A stretch of DNA of 15,207 bases from an uncultured Opitutia bacterium (GCA_937874455.1 CALNBE010000295.1:1-15207); one strand, 5' to 3'. Shown: positions 1 to 8,017, numbered from the stretch's first letter. Numbers and translations are program-made. Notes: generated by a model from the sequence alone, not told the origin.

Positions 1-3000
1 TGGAGCGGGGACACCTCGGGCAGCACCACTGCGGCGGCCATGAACTTGCCGATGGATCGCGATCGCGACGTGCGGGCATCGTTTAACACGGCGGTCGGCC
101 TGACCCTGGAGGCGGCGGATCCTGTCACTGGCAGCGTTGGTCTGGCCTCCGGCTGCAGCGCGCGCCGCATGGCGGGCGAGGTGTATGTCTTCGCGGAAGG
201 CGACACCGTCCGAATCAAGGCGACGCCCGCGCCGTTGCACTACGAGTTCGATCGCTGGGAATTTACTCCGGCGGTGCCGTCGGCCTCGGCCGGTTCGGCG
301 ACCACCAGCTTCACCATTTCGGAAAACGTGAAGGCCGTGGCGCACTTCAAGCGCAAGGCCTACAACCTCTCCGCCTATGTCGCGGTGGACGGCACCCGGA
401 TCACCCCCGGCAGCAACGTGGCTTCCAAGCTGATTCTTTCCGAGGGAACGGTTTCGGAGCACAACTTCCTGACGGACGGTACCACGGTGGCGCGGACCTA
501 CGAGGAGTCCGAGCCGAGCGAGAGCCTTTACGCCGAGGCCAAGACGCCGGTTTCGGGCGCGCGCTACCGCTTTGACAAGTGGATCGCCCGGCCCTCGAAC
601 ACGGTTTCCTCCGCGAATCCGCTGGGCTTCGTCTTCAAGAACGACGCCGTGTACGACGCCAATTTCCTCCGCCAGGCCCGGATCACGGTGCGGGACGCCG
701 AGGACATCACTTATGGCGAGGATGCCGGCAGCCGGATCACTCTGAGCGGGGCGGTGTCGCCGGCCGGGGAAAATGATTACGACGTGCGCCAGGCCTCGCC
801 GCAGACGGTGACGATCACGGCGACCACGCCGGAAGGTTTTGACTTTGTGCGCTGGGAAGGTGCCGAGGCGGCCAGCGGAAACACGGTCGCGATTGACGGC
901 AGCAAGGCCGTGTTGACCTTTGCCATCAACAACGCGCTGGCCGACGCCGGCGACCTCACGGTGACACCGCTGTTCAGACGCAAGGAATACTCGGTGACGA
1001 TCCGGGCCCAGGAAATTTCCATGGGGTTGTCCGGTGTGGGCGGGGCTTTGAAGGTGTCACCGCAGCCGAATGTCCCGGGCGCGTACTACGGAGGCACCTA
1101 TTACTTCGGCACGACCATTGACGCCTCGGTGTTGCAGACCAGCGCGGGCTATCGCTTCGTTGGATGGGATTTGAACGGCAACGGCGAGCTGGACGGCGGG
1201 GAGCCGACGGCGGAGGCGATCAGTTTCAGCGTCACCGGCAACCACGTGGTTTACGCCCTGTTCATCAAAACCTTTGTCCTCACTGTTGGCGTGGACGGCG
1301 ACGGCACGGCCGTGATCACCGATCCGGCGGGTGTGACCGCCACGCCGGCATCCTTTGATTCCGGCACGGTGGTGCACTTGAAGGCTGCGCCGAATGCCGG
1401 CACCGACTTCCTGTACTGGGTCGGGCAGGTGGCTTCCCCTGACGCGGAGGAAACCACCATCACGATGAACGCGAATTACTCCGTGAAGGCAAAGTTTGGC
1501 ACGGTGGTTCGCCACACCCTGACGCTGGAGGTGAAACCCTCGGCGGCGGAAGGGCGGCTGGTCATTGACGACACGGGCGACTATGCCGGGCTGGATCAGC
1601 CCGCGGTGCGCTCCTTCCTGGTGCGCGAAGGCACTACGGTCAACTTGAGCGCCATGAGTTCGCCCGGCTATGTTTACAATGGTTGGGAAGGTCCGGTGTT
1701 GATCAACCAGCCTGATCTGGCGCAAACGGCGGTGCTGATGGACGCGGACAAGACCGTGAAAGTAAACTTCTCCGGGGCCAGCCACCGGGTGGATGTGCGG
1801 GCGCTGCCCAGCCAGGGCGGTGACGTGAGCCTGAACGGCGGGGCATTTGCGAAAACGGATTCCGCAGTCTTTGTTTACGGCAGCACGGTGACGGTGGCGG
1901 CCCAGATCGCGCCCGGATGCTCCTTTGTCGGGTGGGATTTGAATGCCAATGGCATGGTGGATACCGGAGAGCCGACCAGCCTGAACCACACCTTCACGGT
2001 GACGCAGGACTTGGTGTTGGCCGCGATCTTCAAGGAGCCGACGGATGCGGGCGAGGGCGAGCTGACGATCAAGTGGTTCGTGGACGGAGTGGAAAGCGCC
2101 GCCGGACTCGGCTCGTATTCTTCGACCGTGAACAAGATCACCATTGGCGGCATGGTGCAGTACGAGCGGATTATCACTGTCTATCCGGCGAGTGGCTACG
2201 AGTTTTACCGTTGGGCCGGCCCGGATGTGGGCAGCTTTGGCAGCGCCTCCGAGACGGGCGACGGCGGCTACCGCCTGGTGATCTACACCACGGAGCCCCG
2301 CACCCTGGAGGTGCACTTTACTGCGCCAAGCTATGTGCTGGAATGCGTCGCGGTGCCGAGTGACAAGGGGACGGTCATCGGCGGCGGCACCTACAAGCGC
2401 GGCACCTCGGTGATCGTGCGGGCCATGACGGCGGGCAGCTCCGGTTGGGAATTTGACAGCTGGCGCTCCGGCCTGACCGGCACCTCGAATCCTACGGTGG
2501 TGACCATGGACAGCGACCGCTACGTGCTGGCTTACTTCCGGGAGAAGCCCAAGAACATCACCGTGATGGTCGGCTTTGTGACGGGGCACATGGGACTGGA
2601 GAACGACCGGGTCTTCTTGGGCGCGGACAGCGCGGGCAGCAGCGCCCTGCCGTACGATCCGATCCCGTTTGTGGTCGGCGACTATCAGGAAGGCAGCGAG
2701 GTGGACATCGGATGCGTGCTGGAAAATGCCAGCATCTACCGATTCGTTTCCTGGGAAGGCGTTGGCGCCCATCAACTGGCGCGCGGGCTTTATAATGCGG
2801 GCAACACGCTTCGGGTGGAGGGCAATGGCGATCTGCGGGTGCTGGCGCTGGTGCGTCCGATCAACCCGATGCTGGTCACCCGGGCCATCACGGACGATCC
2901 CGCGGACGAGGATCCCCTGAAGGTTCCCTATATTTCCACCGGCGGCCGGGTGGCTGAAGGCGGAGTGATGGTGATGAATCAGCGCGTGCTCCTGTGGGCG

Positions 3001-3339
3001 CGCCCGGAGGACGGCTGGAAGGTCGATTTCTGGGGGCAGGCCCAGGTGCTGAGCGGCGTGGGTGCCAGCACCAACGAGGGAACTCCGATCACGGCGGCCA
3101 ATCCGGGATCCTATGCAAGCTGCATGACCCAGTTCCCGGCACTGGACCCGACGGACATGACCTACTCCTTCCAGTGGCTGAAAATCGGGGCGGAAGTCAC
3201 CGAGATCAGCGTGAAGTTTGTCCGCGGCGACCGTCCGACGAATCCCGCCAGCGTGGACAAGCGCGACCTCAACCAGATGGACAACGAAGAGACGCGCAGC
3301 AGCAGCCACTACATCCACACCAAGACGACGAATGACTAG
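1..3339 (+). CDS. Giant InlB-B-repeat surface protein, 5' end outside window
   Basis: The reading frame is open from base 1. The codons before the first ATG (position 40) already encode a repeat unit (W-S-G-D ... M-D-R-D-R-D-V-R-A-S-F), so the ATG is internal and the true start lies upstream. Twelve units recur, each with an aromatic-x-x-Trp core followed by a strand ending A-x-F or similar. The core Trp codons are at 1, 256, 580, 853, 1165, 1417, 1684, 1933, 2212, 2461, 2752 and 3031, that is every 83-108 residues. This pattern fits the divergent InlB B-repeat / Flg_new_2 type of extracellular beta domain, known from secreted and surface proteins. Two units carry a D-x-N-x-N-G-x-x-D loop that could bind calcium. 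The C-terminus is polar and charged, with no PEP-CTERM, LPXTG or transmembrane anchor. Role, probably adhesion or envelope structure, is inferred. The gene overlaps the next one by 8 bp. Confidence 0.85.
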   Translation, partial: WSGDTSGSTTAAAMNLPMDRDRDVRASFNTAVGLTLEAADPVTGSVGLASGCSARRMAGEVYVFAEGDTVRIKATPAPLHYEFDRWEFTPAVPSASAGSATTSFTISENVKAVAHFKRKAYNLSAYVAVDGTRITPGSNVASKLILSEGTVSEHNFLTDGTTVARTYEESEPSESLYAEAKTPVSGARYRFDKWIARPSNTVSSANPLGFVFKNDAVYDANFLRQARITVRDAEDITYGEDAGSRITLSGAVSPAGENDYDVRQASPQTVTITATTPEGFDFVRWEGAEAASGNTVAIDGSKAVLTFAINNALADAGDLTVTPLFRRKEYSVTIRAQEISMGLSGVGGALKVSPQPNVPGAYYGGTYYFGTTIDASVLQTSAGYRFVGWDLNGNGELDGGEPTAEAISFSVTGNHVVYALFIKTFVLTVGVDGDGTAVITDPAGVTATPASFDSGTVVHLKAAPNAGTDFLYWVGQVASPDAEETTITMNANYSVKAKFGTVVRHTLTLEVKPSAAEGRLVIDDTGDYAGLDQPAVRSFLVREGTTVNLSAMSSPGYVYNGWEGPVLINQPDLAQTAVLMDADKTVKVNFSGASHRVDVRALPSQGGDVSLNGGAFAKTDSAVFVYGSTVTVAAQIAPGCSFVGWDLNANGMVDTGEPTSLNHTFTVTQDLVLAAIFKEPTDAGEGELTIKWFVDGVESAAGLGSYSSTVNKITIGGMVQYERIITVYPASGYEFYRWAGPDVGSFGSASETGDGGYRLVIYTTEPRTLEVHFTAPSYVLECVAVPSDKGTVIGGGTYKRGTSVIVRAMTAGSSGWEFDSWRSGLTGTSNPTVVTMDSDRYVLAYFREKPKNITVMVGFVTGHMGLENDRVFLGADSAGSSALPYDPIPFVVGDYQEGSEVDIGCVLENASIYRFVSWEGVGAHQLARGLYNAGNTLRVEGNGDLRVLALVRPINPMLVTRAITDDPADEDPLKVPYISTGGRVAEGGVMVMNQRVLLWARPEDGWKVDFWGQAQVLSGVGASTNEGTPITAANPGSYASCMTQFPALDPTDMTYSFQWLKIGAEVTEISVKFVRGDRPTNPASVDKRDLNQMDNEETRSSSHYIHTKTTND

Positions 3340-3742
3340 CGTCCTTTGCAGCATGCAAGCCCCGTTTCTGGCGGCGCACCTGAGCGGTGACTCGGGTGCG
3401 CTGGTGGACGGGGCCTTGCTGTTGATTGGGCTGCTGATCGCCTTGGCGACCATCTGGCTCCAGTGGGCATATTTTAAAAAAACCCATCCGCCGCCCGTCT
3501 CCAAGAAAGCGGATTCGCAGAGCAGCTATGTGCGCTGGCGGGGGTTGTTCTGGCGGGAGGTGCGGGCCACTTTGCTGGTGGCGTTTATCGCGCTCTGCCT
3601 GGTGGTGTTCACGGTGTTTTATTATCGGACGATCACCATGGTTTCCCTGGTCAGCGTGCTGTTCTGGCTGGGAATGTTTTTTTACAATCTTTGGCTGGCA
3701 CAGTGGTACGCGTGGCGGATCACCACGCGCCGCCGTCGCTAG
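3332..3742 (+). CDS. Small three-helix membrane protein, unknown function
   Basis: This 136-residue protein is not recognised. Its ATG lies inside the end of the previous gene, in the sequence ATGACTAG, so the two frames overlap by 8 bp and translation is probably coupled. A second in-frame ATG at 3353 would remove seven residues; neither has a clear Shine-Dalgarno site. Three hydrophobic segments are visible: about residues 24-46, 78-98 and 101-122. A polar, Lys/Pro-rich loop (KKTHPPPVSKK) follows the first helix, and the C-terminus is strongly basic (RRRR), which should stay in the cytoplasm. It sits between two secreted repeat proteins, so a helper role in their export or anchoring is possible, but nothing in the sequence proves it. 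The last two helices are rich in Trp, Tyr and Phe. Confidence 0.7.
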   Translation: MTSVLCSMQAPFLAAHLSGDSGALVDGALLLIGLLIALATIWLQWAYFKKTHPPPVSKKADSQSSYVRWRGLFWREVRATLLVAFIALCLVVFTVFYYRTITMVSLVSVLFWLGMFFYNLWLAQWYAWRITTRRRR

Positions 3743-3748
3743 CGGAGC

Positions 3749-3754
3749 AAAGGA
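3749..3754 (+). promoter_or_regulatory. Shine-Dalgarno site of the DUF11 gene
   Basis: AAAGGA lies 9 bases before the ATG at 3764. It supports 3764 rather than the second in-frame ATG at 3782 as the start. It is one of the few good ribosome binding sites in the window. Confidence 0.55.
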
Positions 3755-3763
3755 ATTTCAACA

Positions 3764-5293
3764 ATGAACCGGGTCGATTTTATGTTTAAAAAACTGCTGA
3801 GCAGAATGCTGGTGTGGGGCGCGCTGTGCCTGGCCGCCACGGTGTCCTTGCCGGGGGAGGCAACGCCCGTCCTGGAAATCAAGGGGAGCTACAAGAAGTC
3901 GCCTCCCCCGCGCTTTGACTCCAATTTGTACTCGATTGAAAAACGCCTGGTGCAGCACAACGAGGCGCGCGACGCCTTCCAGTACCAGTTGTCGTTGCGG
4001 GCGCGGCACGAACTTAAAGATGTGTTGTTGGTGGAAAGCCTGCCCGAGGGGGTGACCTTTGTGGAGGCTTCGCCGACGCCCGATCTGATGGAGGGCCGGG
4101 AATTGTTTTGGAAAGTCCCGGTGCTGGCCAACGGCGCGGAGCGTATCATCTCGGTGTCGGTGACGACCGGGAGCGTCGGCACCTTCATCACCCGCAGTTG
4201 GGTGAGTGCGGACGCGGGAGTGTCCCTGCCCATTATGAGCGATCTGCCCGCCGGATTGCAGGTGTCCAAGACTTGCCCCGAATATGCCGAGGTGGGCGAA
4301 ACGATCCCGTTCCAGGTGGTGGTGTCCAACACGGGCAACCGGACGGCCAAGAACGTCAATGTCCTGGAAATTCCTCCGCCAACGCTGAGCATGGGCAATT
4401 TTTCCCCGCAGGTGGGGGATTTGAAGCCGGGGGAGAAGCGGGTGATCGTTTTTACCGGCAATACCCAGGTCAAGGGGCGGCACACCAATTTGGTGCGGGC
4501 GTTTCGGGACGGCAAGGATGTGCCGGTGGAGGCGCGGGCGACTGTGACGGTGGTGGATCCGGCGGAGGTGAATTTTGCCAAGATGAGCGGAGGAAATTTC
4601 CCAGTGGGCGGCGCGGCGACCTTCCGGCTGGTTTTGCGCAACGACGGCGAAATGCCGATGCGGGATTTGTTTGTGACGGACGAAATTCCAGCCGGGTTGC
4701 AACTGGTGAACGCCGCGGAAAACCCGGTGGTCACTTGGCCGACGCACCGGAGGGCCGGCTCGCTGGCCTGGACGATTGACCGGCTGGAGCCGGGCCAGAT
4801 GAAAATGCTGGAGTTTACGCTGATTTCCTCCGAGCCGCGATCCATCCGCACCACCGCCCGGGTGGAGGGTTTTGCCGCCAACGGCAAGGGCTATGGCGCG
4901 ACCGCCCGGGCAAAGGAACCGACGGTCTGGCGCGACGCCGCGCAATTTGCGGTGTCGTTGGTGCCGGGTGCCTCCTCGGTGCAGTTGGATCAGGCCACGG
5001 ACTGCAAAATTTTCCTTTCAAATCCCGGCGCGAGGGAAATGGCCATGTTGGAAGTCGAAGTGCTGTTTTCAGACGAACTGAAGCCTTTCGCGGTGGAAGG
5101 CGTGCGTGGGGCGAAAATTTTGAACCGAACGGTCACGCTGCCCCGCATTGGGCTGGCGGCGGGAGAGTCCGGCGTGGTGCGCATCCGCGCAACCGGGGCG
5201 CTTTCCGGCGAAGGAAATGTGACGCTGCGGGCCAAGCTGGCGGGGCAGGCGGAAGTTGTTGAAAAAGTAGAAACGATTCAGGTCGCTGAATAA
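3764..5293 (+). CDS. Secreted DUF11 / Ig-like repeat protein
   Basis: The 509-residue protein starts with a signal peptide: a basic n-region with KK at residues 9-10, a hydrophobic core (about 14-28: LSRMLVWGALCLAATVS), then a likely cut near G-E-A. The mature part is built from about four Ig-like beta modules, at roughly 65-152, 170-258, 273-380 and 393-505. They share the DUF11 hallmarks: a strand like F-x-V-V-V-S-N-T-G-N, then K-N-V-x-V-x-E-x-I-P, then an L-K-P-G-E-K turn. In the third module this reads V-T-D-E-I-P-A-G-L. DUF11 modules are known from bacterial surface proteins, including the chlamydial OmcB family. OmcB is cysteine-rich, whereas this mature protein has only two cysteines, so disulphide cross-linking is unlikely. 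It follows the small membrane protein by 21 bp, probably in one operon with it and the giant repeat protein, and ends before a strong terminator. Confidence 0.8.
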   Translation: MNRVDFMFKKLLSRMLVWGALCLAATVSLPGEATPVLEIKGSYKKSPPPRFDSNLYSIEKRLVQHNEARDAFQYQLSLRARHELKDVLLVESLPEGVTFVEASPTPDLMEGRELFWKVPVLANGAERIISVSVTTGSVGTFITRSWVSADAGVSLPIMSDLPAGLQVSKTCPEYAEVGETIPFQVVVSNTGNRTAKNVNVLEIPPPTLSMGNFSPQVGDLKPGEKRVIVFTGNTQVKGRHTNLVRAFRDGKDVPVEARATVTVVDPAEVNFAKMSGGNFPVGGAATFRLVLRNDGEMPMRDLFVTDEIPAGLQLVNAAENPVVTWPTHRRAGSLAWTIDRLEPGQMKMLEFTLISSEPRSIRTTARVEGFAANGKGYGATARAKEPTVWRDAAQFAVSLVPGASSVQLDQATDCKIFLSNPGAREMAMLEVEVLFSDELKPFAVEGVRGAKILNRTVTLPRIGLAAGESGVVRIRATGALSGEGNVTLRAKLAGQAEVVEKVETIQVAE

Positions 5294-5352
5294 AAGGAAG
5301 TTGTCCGTTTTCCCCCGGCGGCGCGAAGGAAAAAGCGTGGCTGGCGCAATGG

Positions 5353-5387
5353 AACAGGCGCCCCGGAAGCGGGGCGCCTGTTTGCTT
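5353..5387 (+). terminator. Rho-independent terminator after the surface operon
   Basis: A perfect 13-bp inverted repeat with a GAAG loop: the left arm AACAGGCGCCCCG at 5353-5365 pairs with CGGGGCGCCTGTT at 5370-5382. A short T-rich tail (TTGCTT region) follows. It lies 60 bp after the stop of the DUF11 gene and separates the surface block from the PEP-CTERM gene. Confidence 0.85.
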
Positions 5388-5408
5388 AGGCGCCGGAGCC
5401 AAGCGTTT

Positions 5409-5460
5409 TTGGCAACAAGGAGCTTGTTAATTTAATTTATTATTTTTAATAAATAAAAAT
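5409..5460 (+). promoter_or_regulatory. Candidate promoter and all-A/T leader of the PEP-CTERM gene
   Basis: A possible sigma-70 promoter is TTGGCA (5409-5414), a 16-base spacer, then TTTAAT (5431-5436). Each box has one mismatch to consensus. The spacer contains a perfect 6-bp inverted repeat, AACAAG-GAG-CTTGTT (5414-5428). Bases 5427-5460 are 34 consecutive A or T, ending in the ATG. Inside this run a 7-bp A/T hairpin spans 5435-5454. The only Shine-Dalgarno-like sequence, AAGGAG at 5417-5422, is 36 bases from the ATG and lies in the inverted repeat, so it is too far to act normally. Start-site use probably depends on the unstructured A/T-rich leader. The promoter call is a guess by eye. 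Confidence 0.4.
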
Positions 5461-7447
5461 GCTGACACGTTTTCCTTTGGGTTGCGCCGTGCTGAGTGCC
5501 GCGGCGGCTTTATTTTTCGCGCATGCCGCGCCGCTGCAGGCATGGAGTTATTGGACGGGTGAATCAAATGATAGCAATTGGTTTACGGAAGGAAATTGGT
5601 CTGGCGGAGTGCCGGCAGAAAGCAGCGATGTGTCCTTCTGGACTGGCGGGGAAATTTCCCTTGGCGAGGGAGGCAATGGGATGGCCATGACGATCGGTGT
5701 TTTTAATGATAATGGATATTATCAAACTGGCGCGTTGGATTCGGTGTTGCTGACGGTCAACGGCGGCACGCTGACACTTCAGGGCGGATTGTCTGTGGGC
5801 GGAGGAAAAAGCAGTCTTCCCTTCAACGATGACGTGATTTCGTTCGGCAGCGAAGGCACTTTGCGGATCGAAAACGGGGGGATTGTGAAGGTGGGCGGTG
5901 CGATGATTGTGGGTGGCGCGCAGGAGGACGATTACAGCGGGTACTTGATTTTGGACGGAGGGACGCTGGAGACGACGCAGGCATTTACCTGCGGTTCTTC
6001 CACGGTGATGGGGACAATGACTTTGAGCAATGGCGCGGTTTGGAACGGCTCGGGCACGGCCACCTTCGGGACGCAAAGTTCGCTGGCGGTCGGGAGCGGA
6101 AGCGTGGTCAACAACGCGGGCAGCATGAGGTTGAATAACGGCGCTAGTTTGGATGGAAAGAACAGCGCGCTCAATCTTACCGGGAATGGCAGCAGCCTCC
6201 TGGTGCTGGGCGGAACGTTCTCGGCGACGAACGGGGCGGAGGTAAGTGTTGCCGGGGATTTGTCCTGCACCAGCCCCGTGTTGGTGGATGCGGCGACTAT
6301 GACGGTCGGGGGAAAAGTGACGGCTGAGGCACTTACGATGCAGAATGGCAGTGCCCTGCGCGGATATGAATTGTTTACGGAGGAGCTGGTTTTGCAGGAT
6401 TCGACGCTGGAGTTGACGGCGGGCGGAGGAATCAATGCGGGCGGCACGGGCACGGTCAAAAACGCCACTTGGACGATGGGCGGCGCGTTGCAAGTGGGCC
6501 AGGGTGCCACGCTGACGATTGGAGAAGGTGCCAAGGTGACCAGCGATAGCGCGGGCAGCACGATCAGAGGCAGTGTCACGGTGGTCGGTTCCGGCGCGGA
6601 GTGGACGCATAAAAATGGCACCATTTATCTTTCGGAGCAATTGGGCGCGGCGGGCGACGGCAGCCTGACGATTGGCAATGGCGGCGTGGTTCGGCTGGTT
6701 TCCTCCGCCGGGTATGGTTCGGTGAACGTCAGTTCTGGTCACAACAAAGGCACGCTGCATGTGCAGCAGGGCGGGACATTGATTGTGGATTACATCAATG
6801 CGTCCAGCGGGACGGCGGAGGTGCGCATCGAGGGGAATTTGCAGGCGCGCTGGATTCAGGTTGGCCGCAGCGGCGGGGAAGGCACGAAACAGGTGGTTTT
6901 CGACGGCGGACATTGGAAGGTGGCGACGGGGGGATTGGCGAAATACGACATTATCGAAGGGCGTGTTTCGGCGGAATCGGGTGGTTTTGACGCGGGGGAA
7001 ATTGTCCTGGCGTCGGGCGGTTTGACGGTCGAGACCGAGGCGGGTTTTGCGGCAGAAATCAGCGCGATATTGGTCGGCGCGGGCGGCATCACCAAAACTG
7101 GCGCGGGCGATTTGCTGCTTTCGGGGGAAAACCAATTTACCGGCGCGCTGGTGGTGAGCGGAGGAAAATTAATCCTGAATGGAAACGCGGTGAACCAGCT
7201 GGTGACGATTGCGGTGAGCGGCGAAGGAATTTTGCAAGTGGACGGGGCGATCAGCATTTCCGGACTGATTGTGGACGGGAATAAAATTGCCGCCGGAAAA
7301 TACGACCTGTCGGCCAATGCACTGGCGGAATACGGTATCACGGGGATCGGCAGTGTGACCATCATCCCCGAGCCCTCAACTTATGCGCTGCTGGGCGGCG
7401 TGCTGGCGCTGGGGTTGGCGACGGCCCGGCGGAGGAAAAAGGCATAG
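5459..7447 (+). CDS. PEP-CTERM protein with autotransporter-associated beta-strand repeat
   Basis: The 662-residue protein starts with a signal peptide (hydrophobic core about residues 8-24, likely cut after Q-A near 28). It then has the G-N-W-S-G-G-V-P segment common at the start of verrucomicrobial secreted beta-helix proteins. The body is a long Gly/Thr/Val-rich series of short strands (patterns such as G-G-T-L-x-L and V-x-G-G), as expected of a right-handed beta-helix. Residues about 542-575 (G-G-I-T-K-T-G-A-G-D-L-L-L-S-G) match the autotransporter-associated beta-strand repeat. The C-terminus is a PEP-CTERM signal: P-E-P at 637-639, a hydrophobic helix, then A-R-R-R-K-K-A. Such tails are processed by an exosortase, usually in exopolysaccharide-producing Gram-negatives; no exosortase lies in the window. 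The protein therefore probably ends up at the surface or in the matrix. It has no autotransporter barrel, and its ligand is unknown. Confidence 0.9.
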   Translation: MLTRFPLGCAVLSAAAALFFAHAAPLQAWSYWTGESNDSNWFTEGNWSGGVPAESSDVSFWTGGEISLGEGGNGMAMTIGVFNDNGYYQTGALDSVLLTVNGGTLTLQGGLSVGGGKSSLPFNDDVISFGSEGTLRIENGGIVKVGGAMIVGGAQEDDYSGYLILDGGTLETTQAFTCGSSTVMGTMTLSNGAVWNGSGTATFGTQSSLAVGSGSVVNNAGSMRLNNGASLDGKNSALNLTGNGSSLLVLGGTFSATNGAEVSVAGDLSCTSPVLVDAATMTVGGKVTAEALTMQNGSALRGYELFTEELVLQDSTLELTAGGGINAGGTGTVKNATWTMGGALQVGQGATLTIGEGAKVTSDSAGSTIRGSVTVVGSGAEWTHKNGTIYLSEQLGAAGDGSLTIGNGGVVRLVSSAGYGSVNVSSGHNKGTLHVQQGGTLIVDYINASSGTAEVRIEGNLQARWIQVGRSGGEGTKQVVFDGGHWKVATGGLAKYDIIEGRVSAESGGFDAGEIVLASGGLTVETEAGFAAEISAILVGAGGITKTGAGDLLLSGENQFTGALVVSGGKLILNGNAVNQLVTIAVSGEGILQVDGAISISGLIVDGNKIAAGKYDLSANALAEYGITGIGSVTIIPEPSTYALLGGVLALGLATARRRKKA

Positions 7448-7508
7448 GGGACATTTCCCGCTTATTGGGTTGAGCAACCGTTCGATGCTTTGTTGTGTGG
7501 GGCGGTTG

Positions 7509-7925
7509 ATGAATCTTCTGCGCGCGAATCTCGGCCCTTTCCTTTGCTTTGCTTGTGTCGGCGTGGTGAACACGCTGATTCACCTCGCGGTGCTGGCCAC
7601 GCTGGTGGAAGTGGCCGGGTGGACGCATCCGCTGGCGAATGTCGGGGCGTTTTTGGTGGCCAATGCCTTTTCCTATTGGGCGAACAGCCGGTGGAGCTTT
7701 GGGTTTCCTTTGAGCCGCCGCCGGTATGGCCGGTTTTTGGCGACCTCGGTGGTCGGCGCGGTGCTATCCTACGGCGTGATGCGTTTTGGGGATGCGCGCG
7801 GGTGGCATTATCTGTTTTCCTATGCCTGTCAGTTGGTTTTGATGCCGCTGGTTAATTTTGCGCTGCTGCGCTGGTGGGTTTTTCCCGGCCGTGGCGCGGA
7901 GGAAAGTGCGCCGGAAGCTCGCTGA
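7509..7925 (+). CDS. GtrA-family membrane protein
   Basis: The 138-residue protein has four hydrophobic segments, at about residues 8-36, 41-60, 76-95 and 100-122. It carries the GtrA signatures: F-x-C-V-G-V-V-N-T-L in helix 1, N-A-F-S-Y-W-A-N-S-R-W-S-F after helix 2, and N-F-A-L-L-R-W-W-V-F near the end. GtrA proteins are thought to flip or help transfer undecaprenyl-phosphate-linked sugars in polysaccharide or O-antigen modification. The start at 7509 has GGGG six bases upstream and gives the family's usual length; in-frame ATGs at 7485 and 7383 would add residues outside the family, and the frame before 7447 overlaps the PEP-CTERM gene. It begins 61 bp after that gene with no terminator visible between them, so both may share a transcript. 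A link between surface polysaccharide and the PEP-CTERM protein is plausible but inferred. Confidence 0.85.
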   Translation: MNLLRANLGPFLCFACVGVVNTLIHLAVLATLVEVAGWTHPLANVGAFLVANAFSYWANSRWSFGFPLSRRRYGRFLATSVVGAVLSYGVMRFGDARGWHYLFSYACQLVLMPLVNFALLRWWVFPGRGAEESAPEAR

Positions 7926-8017
7926 GCAGCCGGGCGGAGATAATCTTTTAAGGGGAAAAGCTTTTTTGCTTGAGCCTGTGGGCAATGGCAGTTCATTCAA
8001 ACGTTTGTTTTTATCGT

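Noticed and set aside
40..42. ATG at 40 as the true start of the giant repeat protein
   Set aside because: The frame upstream to base 1 is open and encodes the beginning of the same repeat unit, and no signal peptide follows this ATG.
1057..3504. 815-codon open frame on the minus strand
   Set aside because: It is fully antisense to the InlB-B repeat gene, has a His/Arg/Ala-rich composition with no recognisable domain, and arises from the GC-rich third codon positions of the + gene.
5410..5424. Sigma-54-like TGGCA ... GC upstream of the PEP-CTERM gene
   Set aside because: The GG and GC elements are 9 bases apart instead of the required 10, and the -12 box is poor.
7958..7971. Hairpin AAGC-TTTTTT-GCTT after the GtrA gene as a terminator
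   Set aside because: The stem is only 4 bp with the T run in the loop, not after the stem.
7998..8007. 10-bp palindrome CAAACGTTTG just before the adaptor gene, possible operator
   Set aside because: About 15 perfect 10-bp palindromes are expected by chance in 15 kb, it does not extend further, and no regulator gene is adjacent.
7970..8017. Longer N-terminus of the adaptor from TTG 7970 or ATG 7985
   Set aside because: The extra residues (V-H-S-N-V-C-F-Y-R) do not fit a signal peptide, and no ribosome binding site supports either start.
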